Source: DASPNM01 sp035626515
GTDB lineage: Bacteria > Bacteroidota > Bacteroidia > Chitinophagales > Chitinophagaceae
Reading direction: 5' to 3'
Assembly (NCBI GenBank): GCA_035626515.1
Contig: DASPNM010000028.1
Location: 1-64,000 of the forward strand
Length of the DNA: 64,000 nt
Of this stretch, positions 7,918-14,296 are shown one piece after another. Made by a program: the position numbers and the translations under genes. Position 1 is the stretch's first letter, and each line of letters begins with the position of its first letter. The notes beneath the pieces are model-generated. The model saw only the letters and a program-made list of their open reading frames with translations, was not told where the DNA came from and made no database searches.

Positions 7918-9578
7918 GGATTGTTAGAGAAACGCACGAGGTAAGTGTGTTGCAGCTGGGCGGCCCGGGTTTTGTTGTTCAGAAATCTCAGCGAAAGCAT
8001 GCTGATCCTGAATTCGGGAAATTCTTTCAGGATCTCAAATGACTGGTTCTTTTTTCGCAATTGCTCCAATTCCCTATCGGAAACAAACCAGACCAAATTT
8101 TGCGAGCTGTTGCTGAGACTGTCGGGGGATGCCTTCGTGAGGCCGCGGGGCAAATAAAAATCCAGGCTCGCCGAGTAGCGGTCCCAACAAGCTACGCGTT
8201 GACCAGGATGGTTTTTATTTATGTACAGGGCAGCCTGCCTCCCGGAATGATACTGCATCAGGTCGGGATATAGAACCGTGTTCAGGTAAACATTCAGCCC
8301 AAGCCCAACGAGCGCGGAAGCAACCAGGGCCCTGATCATCCGTTCGGTCCGAATGAACACCGAAAACAAAATCGCTGCGGCGACCGTCAGCAACGCGACG
8401 GCCATTCCTGGCCAGTGGACCGTGCGGGGCTGGTAATAAAAATGAAATATAATCGCAACCAGAACGAGCAGGATGCAGAGGGCGTATTGCACTACGTGGA
8501 TTGCCCGGCTCCGGGAAGCGAAGATCCATGAGGAAGTCATCACTGCCAGGAATGGAAAAATGATGTTGGTATAATACGGGAGCTGAAATCTCGAAAAGGA
8601 GAAAACGATCACTGTGACAAGGCTGCCGACAACGGTCATCAATTCTGCCTGGCGGCGCATCGTTCGGAGGCGGTCGAACAGTGATGCGTACATCAGAAGC
8701 GACCACGGGAGAAATGCCCAGAGCAGGGTGTGCAGGAAAAATCCGGGCTCGCTGATGCCGCGAATGGGACCGGTATTGGTGAAGCGCCCGACCTGGCTTT
8801 CCCATAAGAAAAAGCGAATCCCCGAAACGCCTGTCCTGCCAAACACTGTTTTTTCCGGGTGACGATCGAATTGATACCAGGTCGCGTAGAGTTCGGGTGT
8901 GATGCACAGGATCAGCAGTGCAACGCCGACCAGCCATTTCCAGTGGAGCAATTCCCGCCATTCTTTGCGGATGAGCAGATGTCCGCCAATCGCGGCGACG
9001 ACGGGCATCAGCGTGAACGGTCCTTTGGTCATCACCGCGCACGCGGCGAAAACGCTTCCCAGAATAAGGTCGTTCCATTTCCATTTTCCAAAACAATTCG
9101 AATAGTGATACACGGCGGCGATAATAAAAGCGGTAAGAAAGGGTTCGGCGCGCACATCGTTGTTGGAGATGATGAAATGTTCCGCCGTGAGCAGGATGAC
9201 CGCGGCCCAGAGCCCCACGCGACGACCGAAGTATTTAAAGGCGAAGCGGTAGGTGTACCACGCCGCAAGAAACGAGAAAAGGAGAGCCGGGAGCTTGTAC
9301 GACCAGGTGTGTGCTCCGAAAATTTTAAAGAAGACCGCGGTGATCCAGAACTGAAGATGGGGCTTGTCGAGCCAGTCGGTTCCTTTGTGGTAAAGCTCCA
9401 GCCAGTTGCCGCTTTCCACCATCGTGCGGGTGATGGAAGCGTAAACGCCGGCGTCGGGATCCATCAGCGGAATGAACAGGCCGGTCAGGTTCACCAGTAT
9501 GGCAAGGGTGATAAGGAAGCGCAGCCACAGGAATTCGCGCCCTGCGAGTTGGTTGGCTTGTGCAGTTGGTCCGGCCAT
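7914..9578 (-). CDS. ArnT/PMT-like glycosyltransferase (GT83/GT39 clan)
   Basis: The 554-residue polytopic membrane protein has the GT-C hallmark acidic motif in the first periplasmic loop (DPDAGVY, residues 40-46) followed by WLDKPHLQFW (69-78), as in ArnT and bacterial PMT_2 enzymes. NNDVRAEP near residue 135 is a second conserved loop. These enzymes transfer a sugar from undecaprenyl phosphate to lipid A, glycans or proteins on the periplasmic side. It is the first gene of a two-gene unit with the GT22-like gene. The acceptor is not predictable. Confidence 0.85.
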   Translation of the reverse strand: MAGPTAQANQLAGREFLWLRFLITLAILVNLTGLFIPLMDPDAGVYASITRTMVESGNWLELYHKGTDWLDKPHLQFWITAVFFKIFGAHTWSYKLPALLFSFLAAWYTYRFAFKYFGRRVGLWAAVILLTAEHFIISNNDVRAEPFLTAFIIAAVYHYSNCFGKWKWNDLILGSVFAACAVMTKGPFTLMPVVAAIGGHLLIRKEWRELLHWKWLVGVALLILCITPELYATWYQFDRHPEKTVFGRTGVSGIRFFLWESQVGRFTNTGPIRGISEPGFFLHTLLWAFLPWSLLMYASLFDRLRTMRRQAELMTVVGSLVTVIVFSFSRFQLPYYTNIIFPFLAVMTSSWIFASRSRAIHVVQYALCILLVLVAIIFHFYYQPRTVHWPGMAVALLTVAAAILFSVFIRTERMIRALVASALVGLGLNVYLNTVLYPDLMQYHSGRQAALYINKNHPGQRVACWDRYSASLDFYLPRGLTKASPDSLSNSSQNLVWFVSDRELEQLRKKNQSFEILKEFPEFRISMLSLRFLNNKTRAAQLQHTYLVRFSNNP

Positions 9579-9624
9579 GAATGAATTATGGCTCTAAATT
9601 CTTTGATTTTCTCCAGACCGCAAC

Positions 9625-10815
9625 TTAATAGAGGAATTCGCTTTTGTACGGGTAGCGCACGCGGTAAAGCTCGCGCACCTTGCGAAGAATGAGATTGCGC
9701 AGTGCTTCGGTGTTTGTTCGTTCCAGAGCAGAGATGAAGACAGCGTTCCCGCCTGTTTCCCGCTGCCATTTTTCGTGTAGATCGGCGAGCAGCTCCTGCT
9801 TCGTGGAAGGCTCGAGCCATTCGTCAAAGGTCTGCTGCTCGTAAAGATCCATTTTATTGAACACGGTGATCATCGGCTTGTCGAGCGCGTGCAGCTCAGC
9901 GAGCGTCTTGTTCACCACCGCGATCTGTTCTTCGTGGGCCGGATGCGAAATATCCACCACGTGCAGGAGGATGTCAGCCTCACGGACCTCGTCAAGCGTG
10001 CTCTTGAAACTTTCCACGAGGTGGTGGGGAAGCTTGCGGATGAAGCCGACGGTATCGCTCAGCAGGAAGGGAGTGTTTTCAAAAACCACTTTTGAGGTGG
10101 TGGTATCAAGCGTAGCGAAGAGCTTGTTCTCGGCGAAGACTTCCCGCTTGCTGAGCAGCTTCATGATGGTGGACTTGCCCACGTTTGTGTACCCGACGAG
10201 GGCCACGCGGATAAATTCCCCACGGTCCTTGCGCTGGGTGGCAGCCTGGCGATCGATCTCCGCCAGCTTTTTTTTCAATAATGAGATCTTGTCGCGCACG
10301 ATCCGCCGGTCGGTTTCAATTTCCGTTTCACCGGGACCTCTTGTTCCGATACCGCCTCCCAGCCTTTCGAGGTGTTTCCACATCCCGCGGAGGCGCGGAA
10401 GGATGTACTGGTATTGTGCCAGTTCCACCTGCGCCCGCGCCTGCGCAGTTTTTGCCCTATGGGCAAAGATGTCGAGGATGAGGTCAGAACGGTCGATGGT
10501 TTTTACATCGAGGGCCTTTTCGATGTTGTTGATCTGCGCGCCGGTGAGCTCGTCGTCAAAGATCACCACGCGGATGTCCCGGCCCTCCACATACTGCCTG
10601 ATCTCCTCGAGCTTTCCTTTGCCGATGAACGTGCGTGGGTCGGGGTGTGGGAGCTTTTGCACAAAACGTTTCACGGCGATCGCGCCCGCGGTTTCGGCGA
10701 GAAAAGCGAGCTCATCCAGGTATTCCTGAACCTGCCGTTCGGTCTGGCCCTGGTGGATCAGTCCCACGAGGACTGCCCGTTCCTGTCGCGAAATACGTTT
10801 TGTTTTATCGAGCAT
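9625..10815 (-). CDS. hflX: GTPase HflX
   Basis: The 396-residue protein has an N-terminal HflX domain (about 1-190), with the conserved nucleotide-binding loop region GGGIGTRGPGETEIETDRR at 153-171 and a coiled coil, followed by a GTPase domain. Its G1 is GYTNVGKST at 208-216, G3 DTVG at 254-257 and G4 NKMD at 320-323. HflX is a ribosome-associated GTPase that splits stalled 70S or 100S ribosomes under stress. It lies 62 nt downstream of the outer-membrane barrel gene on the same strand, and its own near-consensus TACATTTC box precedes it. Length and motifs are standard. Confidence 0.97.
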   Translation of the reverse strand: MLDKTKRISRQERAVLVGLIHQGQTERQVQEYLDELAFLAETAGAIAVKRFVQKLPHPDPRTFIGKGKLEEIRQYVEGRDIRVVIFDDELTGAQINNIEKALDVKTIDRSDLILDIFAHRAKTAQARAQVELAQYQYILPRLRGMWKHLERLGGGIGTRGPGETEIETDRRIVRDKISLLKKKLAEIDRQAATQRKDRGEFIRVALVGYTNVGKSTIMKLLSKREVFAENKLFATLDTTTSKVVFENTPFLLSDTVGFIRKLPHHLVESFKSTLDEVREADILLHVVDISHPAHEEQIAVVNKTLAELHALDKPMITVFNKMDLYEQQTFDEWLEPSTKQELLADLHEKWQRETGGNAVFISALERTNTEALRNLILRKVRELYRVRYPYKSEFLY

Positions 10816-10877
10816 AGTGGTCTGCCGAAGCTCAATGCAATTATTCAGCCTGAAATGTAAGTGAAATATGGAGGCGA

Positions 10878-11594
10878 TCAGAGTCCGCTCAGGGTTAGCC
10901 CGACGGTGAATGGCCGAACAACGGGTCCCTGGCCGTCGCGGAAGAGCTGGGTGATCTGGTACGTCCCGAACACGGTGAAGTGACCATACCCAAAGCGGGC
11001 AGTGCCCACCAGGCGGTTCTTGTTGAAGAAGCGCTTGCTCGCCTCCTTCATCACGTAGTTGTTGATCGTATTGTTCGAGCTGTCGCGGAAGTGATCATTA
11101 CGGGTATGTGCGGAAAGCATGGTGCCTACTTTTATGCCGAATGCCATCTTAAACCCGTTGCCTGTCGCGGGGTTCGCTGAGTAGCGGAATTCCACCGGCG
11201 CTTCGAGGTAGGCGGTCACGAGCTTCGTTTTCTTAAAGTGGTTGGTGTCTGCCTGGTCGATGAACCGGATGGAGGGTGTGAGGTCTTTAATGCCGACATA
11301 GGTTTGGCGAAACATCATGTTGTCCGTCCCCACGCCGAGCCCCGCGGCCATGCTCAGCTTCGGGTTGGTCTTGAAGGGGAAGTCGAACATGAAGTAGACG
11401 TTGATGCTCCTGGAAAAACCCCCCGTCTGGATGCTGTCGGGCTTGCCTGCCCAGCCTGTGAGCCCGAATTGCAGCAGGAGGTGGTCTTTAGCGCGGTTGC
11501 TGAGATCGATTCTTGCTTTTCTGTTTGTTGTGTCCTGTGCGAAAATGATTGTGGTGAGCAGGATGCAGGCAGTGAGCAGCAGGGGTTTCTTCAT
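10878..11594 (-). CDS. Outer-membrane beta-barrel protein (PorT-like)
   Basis: The 238-residue protein has a signal peptide of about 19 residues (MKKPLLLTACILLTTIIFA) and then alternating-hydrophobicity strands ending with an aromatic/hydrophobic segment (FTVGLTLSGL), the pattern of the OMP_b-brl_2 class. Sequence such as FMFDFPFKTNPKLSMAAGLGVGTD is typical of Bacteroidota barrels of this type. Its role could be porin-like or secretion-associated. A matching promoter box lies 16 nt upstream. Confidence 0.75.
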   Translation of the reverse strand: MKKPLLLTACILLTTIIFAQDTTNRKARIDLSNRAKDHLLLQFGLTGWAGKPDSIQTGGFSRSINVYFMFDFPFKTNPKLSMAAGLGVGTDNMMFRQTYVGIKDLTPSIRFIDQADTNHFKKTKLVTAYLEAPVEFRYSANPATGNGFKMAFGIKVGTMLSAHTRNDHFRDSSNNTINNYVMKEASKRFFNKNRLVGTARFGYGHFTVFGTYQITQLFRDGQGPVVRPFTVGLTLSGL

Positions 11595-11610
11595 ACTTTT
11601 CGTTGAGGCG

Positions 11611-11618
11611 CAAATATA
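11611..11618 (-). promoter_or_regulatory. -7 box of the beta-barrel gene
   Basis: TATATTTG on the minus strand, a perfect TAnnTTTG match, 16 nt before the ATG at 11594. Confidence 0.6.
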
Positions 11619-11669
11619 TTTTTTCTTCAGGTTAAAGATAGGTTAAGACGCAAAGAGGCGTTTATTGAT

Positions 11670-11677
11670 TAATTTTG
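11670..11677 (+). promoter_or_regulatory. -7 box of the tRNA-CAT gene
   Basis: TAATTTTG, a perfect TAnnTTTG match, 31 nt upstream of the tRNA 5' end, leaving room for a short 5' leader. Confidence 0.6.
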
Positions 11678-11708
11678 CCCGTTTCGGCGAAGAAGAATTC
11701 TGCGCCGC

Positions 11709-11782
11709 GGACCCTTAGCTCAGTCGGTTAGAGCACCTGACTCATAATCAGGGGGTCGTTGGTTCAATCCCAACAGGGTCCA
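11709..11782 (+). tRNA. tRNA with anticodon CAT, probably tRNA-Ile2
   Basis: A 74-nt tRNA with acceptor stem GGACCCT/AGGGTCC and discriminator A, D arm AGCTCAGTCGGTTAGAGC, anticodon CAT in CTGACTCATAATCAG and T arm GTTGGTTCAATCCCAAC. CCA is not encoded. The acceptor and D-arm pattern (GGxCCCTTAGCTCAG, GGGGGTCG, CAGGGxCC) resembles bacterial tRNA-Ile2, whose C34 is modified to lysidine, more than elongator tRNA-Met. A TilS identity check would decide. A 23-nt copy of its 3' end lies 132 nt downstream. Confidence 0.93.
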
Positions 11783-11818
11783 CTGGAGGTTTATTTTTTG
11801 GTTTTATTAAGTCGTAGG

Positions 11819-11940
11819 CCCCGACGCTCCGACAACAAAAAACTACGTGCTGCAACGCGGGCGCCGGTTGTCGGAGGTCGGGGTGCAGACATCCCGATGG
11901 TATCGGGATCGTCTGCATTCAATCCCAACAGGGTCCACTG
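11819..11940 (+). repeat. Two hairpins ending in a duplicated tRNA 3' tail
   Basis: Bases 11819-11883 form a 17-bp stem with one bulged G around a 30-nt loop (ccccgac-ctccgacaac / gttgtcggag-gtcgggg). Bases 11885-11916 form a second hairpin (gcagac..atcccgat / atcgggat..gtctgc). One base later, 11918-11940 repeats exactly the 23 nt at 11763-11785, the tRNA T-loop, acceptor end and the three bases after it. This mirrors the arrangement after tRNA-Asn. Confidence 0.75.
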
Positions 11941-11941
11941 T

Positions 11942-11997
11942 TAGTGAAGTTGTTGAAAGTAGTGGAAAGTAGTTGAATGTCGTTGATTGTTGAGGGT
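11942..11997. repeat. Degenerate GTTGAA repeat
   Basis: Imperfect units of 'gttgaaagtagt' type follow the duplicated tRNA tail. The same family is found at 14191-14250 and 47423-47472. Confidence 0.6.
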
Positions 11998-12004
11998 GGT
12001 GGTG

Positions 12005-12229
12005 TCAGCGGATATCCTCGAAATCGATATAATCTTCCGCCGGCGCCTGCTTGGGTTGCTGCGGGGTGGGCTGTTCGCCTCGTCCCTGGTTCATCTGCTG
12101 GTTCATCCGCTCGTTCATTTCCCGAAAGCTCCTGCGTACCCTCCGGGTGGTGCGAATGAGGGGAATGGCCAGGTTGAAGATTAGCTGGTAGAGCAGGTAG
12201 GCAAGAAATGCGTAGAAGATAAATTTCAT
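12005..12229 (-). CDS. DUF4834-like small membrane protein
   Basis: The frame is open from 12586, but the recognisable protein starts at the ATG at 12229 and has 74 residues. One hydrophobic helix (residues 2-26, KFIFYAFLAYLLYQLIFNLAIPLI) is followed by a basic RTTRRVRRSFREMNERMNQQMNQ stretch and an acidic end (EDYIDFEDIR). Short Bacteroidota DUF4834 proteins have exactly this layout. It is divergent from rimP and shares its upstream region. A TAACTTTA near-match to the -7 box lies about 25 nt upstream. Function unknown. Confidence 0.75.
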   Translation of the reverse strand: MKFIFYAFLAYLLYQLIFNLAIPLIRTTRRVRRSFREMNERMNQQMNQGRGEQPTPQQPKQAPAEDYIDFEDIR

Positions 12230-12354
12230 TCCCGGCGAATTGAGCGGTAAAGTTACATTGCGCCTTGTTGAGGGGTCGTTAATTGTCGCCGGCGCCGTGC
12301 CATTTCGGCCTTTTTGAAAGAATACTAAGATTTGGCTGCAATAGGTTCCTGTGT

Positions 12355-12362
12355 TACCTTTG
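12355..12362 (+). promoter_or_regulatory. -7 box of the rimP-nusA-infB operon
   Basis: TACCTTTG, a perfect TAnnTTTG match, 68 nt before the rimP ATG. This is the longest leader among the promoter boxes seen in this window. Confidence 0.6.
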
Positions 12363-12380
12363 CGCCGGAAATAGCCGAAT

Positions 12381-12411
12381 GAAGGGAACGAAGACCGTTC
12401 CCTTCTTCTTT
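12381..12411 (+). promoter_or_regulatory. Leader hairpin with T-rich tail, possible attenuator
   Basis: Arms 12381-12390 and 12396-12405 (gaagggaacg / cgttcccttc) form a perfect 10-bp stem with a 5-nt loop, followed by TTCTTTT. It lies between the operon promoter and rimP with no gene upstream on this strand to terminate. A role as a leaky terminator or RNA-binding site controlling nusA expression is an inference by analogy with E. coli nusA attenuation. Confidence 0.55.
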
Positions 12412-12430
12412 TCCGGCAACCGAGCAAAGG

Positions 12431-12898
12431 ATGGAAGGAAACATCGCGCAGATCGAATACCTGGTGAAGGAAATGTTGGAGGAAAACCCCGAGCTGTTCC
12501 TGGTAGAAGTCCGGATAAAACCCACGAACAATGTGAAAGTGTTCATTGACGGCGACCGCGGGGTCAATGTAGACCAGCTTGTTCATTACAACCGCCGCGT
12601 TTACCGCCGGCTCGATGAACTTGGACTATTTCCGGGAGGAGATTTTTCTCTAGAGGTTTCTTCACCCGGCCTGGAGGAGCCGCTGAAGCTGCACCGCCAG
12701 TACCTGAAAAACATCGGTCGTTACGTGGAGGTTACAGACACGGAAGGCGTGCGGAGAGAAGGAAAATTGTTGTCGGTGGACGAGGGCGGAATCGTGCTGG
12801 AAGAAGAAACGGGACAGGGGAAAAAGAAGGAAGTGAAGCAATCGCAGCTCCCTTTCGACCGGATCAAATCCACGAAAATTCAGATTAGAATAAAATAA
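12431..12898 (+). CDS. rimP: Ribosome maturation factor RimP
   Basis: The 155-residue protein has the two-domain RimP architecture. The N-terminal alpha/beta domain (1-80) contains VKVFIDGDRGVNVDQLVHYNRRVYRRLDE, and the central signature is FSLEVSSPGLEEPL (residues 73-86). A C-terminal SH3-like domain follows (about 90-155). RimP helps 30S maturation by assisting S12 incorporation near the central pseudoknot. It is the first gene of the conserved rimP-nusA-infB operon, with nusA starting 35 nt downstream. Confidence 0.96.
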   Translation: MEGNIAQIEYLVKEMLEENPELFLVEVRIKPTNNVKVFIDGDRGVNVDQLVHYNRRVYRRLDELGLFPGGDFSLEVSSPGLEEPLKLHRQYLKNIGRYVEVTDTEGVRREGKLLSVDEGGIVLEEETGQGKKKEVKQSQLPFDRIKSTKIQIRIK

Positions 12899-12932
12899 AA
12901 GCGGGTAAGCCCGCTGTCCAAATTGTAGGAAT

Positions 12933-14180
12933 ATGGCAAGTATCAACCTGATAGAAGCTTTCCAGGATTTCAAGGAAGCCGAAAATATTGACCGCCCCAC
13001 CATGATGAAGGTGGTCGAGGATGTATTCAAGACCCTGCTTCGAAAAAAATACGGAAGCGACGAGAATTTCGACGTGATCGTGAACGCGGAAAAGGGCGAT
13101 TTGGAGATTATCCGTCGCCGCATGATCGTGGACGACGGGCAGGTGGAAGATCCGCTGGCACAGGTGGCTTATTCGGACGCCGTGAAAATTGAACCGGATT
13201 TCGAGGTCGGCGAGGAGCTTTATGAAGAAATCGACCTCCTGGACTTCGGACGTCGCGCGATTTTGGCGGCGAAGCAGACGCTGGCGAGCCGCATCAACGA
13301 CCTCAAGAAAAACGCGCTGGCGAAGAAATACGGCGACCGGGTCGGCGAGATCGCAAGCGCCGAGGTGTACCAGGTGTGGAAAAAGGAAATCCTGCTTCTC
13401 GATGAGGAGGGCAACGAGCTCATCCTGCCGAAGAGCGAGCAGATCCCCCAGGATTACTTCAAGAAGGGGGAAACCATCCGCGCGGTGGTGAAAAAGGTGG
13501 ACATGAAGAATAATACCCCGGTGATCATTCTTTCCCGAACTTCGCCAGACTTTTTGGCCAAATTATTGGAGATTGAAGTCCCGGAAATTTTCGACGGACT
13601 GATCGTAATCAAAAAGATTGTGCGCGACCCGGGAGAGCGGGCAAAAGTGGCGGTGGAATCCTACGACGACCGGATCGACCCCGTCGGCGCCTGCGTTGGT
13701 ATGAAGGGAAGCCGGATCCACGGCATCGTTCGGGAGCTGAAGAACGAGAATATTGACGTCATCAACTGGACCAACAATATTCAGCTGCTCATTCAGCGCT
13801 CATTGACACCTGCGAAGATCACCAGCATGGAGCTGGATCACGAGAACAAGCACGCCAATGTATACCTCAAGCCCGACCAGGTATCCCTGGCCATCGGGCG
13901 TCGCGGCGTGAACATCAAACTCGCCTGCGAGCTCACCGGCTACGAGATTGACGTGTACCGCGACAACGAAGGCGAAGTGGAAGAGTTCGATATCGATCTC
14001 GAAGAATTCAGCGATGAAATCGAGACCTGGGTGATCGACGAGCTGAAGCGGGTGGGTTGCGATACTGCGCGAAGCGTGCTTGCCCTGACGGCGGAAGAGC
14101 TGGAGCGCCGGACCGACCTTGAAAAGGAAACCATTGACGAGGTGCGCAAGGTGCTGCAGGAGGAATTCGAAAAGGAATGA
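12933..14180 (+). CDS. nusA: Transcription termination/antitermination protein NusA
   Basis: The 415-residue protein has the NusA N-terminal RNA polymerase-binding domain (1-130), an S1 domain (about 135-200, VYQVWKKEILLLDEEGNELILP), KH1 (about 235-300, with GACVGMKGSRIHGIVREL) and KH2 (about 305-360, with VSLAIGRRGVNIKLACELTG). A C-terminal helical domain follows (about 380-415). NusA controls pausing, termination and antitermination on the RNA polymerase. The length lacks the two acidic repeats of E. coli NusA, as is usual in this phylum. Confidence 0.97.
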   Translation: MASINLIEAFQDFKEAENIDRPTMMKVVEDVFKTLLRKKYGSDENFDVIVNAEKGDLEIIRRRMIVDDGQVEDPLAQVAYSDAVKIEPDFEVGEELYEEIDLLDFGRRAILAAKQTLASRINDLKKNALAKKYGDRVGEIASAEVYQVWKKEILLLDEEGNELILPKSEQIPQDYFKKGETIRAVVKKVDMKNNTPVIILSRTSPDFLAKLLEIEVPEIFDGLIVIKKIVRDPGERAKVAVESYDDRIDPVGACVGMKGSRIHGIVRELKNENIDVINWTNNIQLLIQRSLTPAKITSMELDHENKHANVYLKPDQVSLAIGRRGVNIKLACELTGYEIDVYRDNEGEVEEFDIDLEEFSDEIETWVIDELKRVGCDTARSVLALTAEELERRTDLEKETIDEVRKVLQEEFEKE

Positions 14181-14190
14181 GCGGGGTGGT

Positions 14191-14250
14191 TGGGTGAATA
14201 TGGTTGAATATTGTTGAATGTGGTTGAATATTGTTGAATGTGGTTGAAGA
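14191..14250. repeat. 10-bp tandem repeat in the nusA-infB spacer
   Basis: Alternating 10-mers ttgttgaatg and tggttgaata are repeated over 14201-14249, with degraded units before. They fill most of the 116-bp gap between nusA and infB inside an essential operon, so they are transcribed. Confidence 0.85.
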
Positions 14251-14296
14251 CTGATCGAAAGCGCCCGCTAAGGGGACCTGTAATTAAAACAACTGA

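Noticed and set aside
11709..11782. Initiator tRNA-Met
   Set aside because: The acceptor stem pairs fully (initiators usually have a mismatch at the first pair), and the anticodon stem lacks the three consecutive G-C pairs of initiators.
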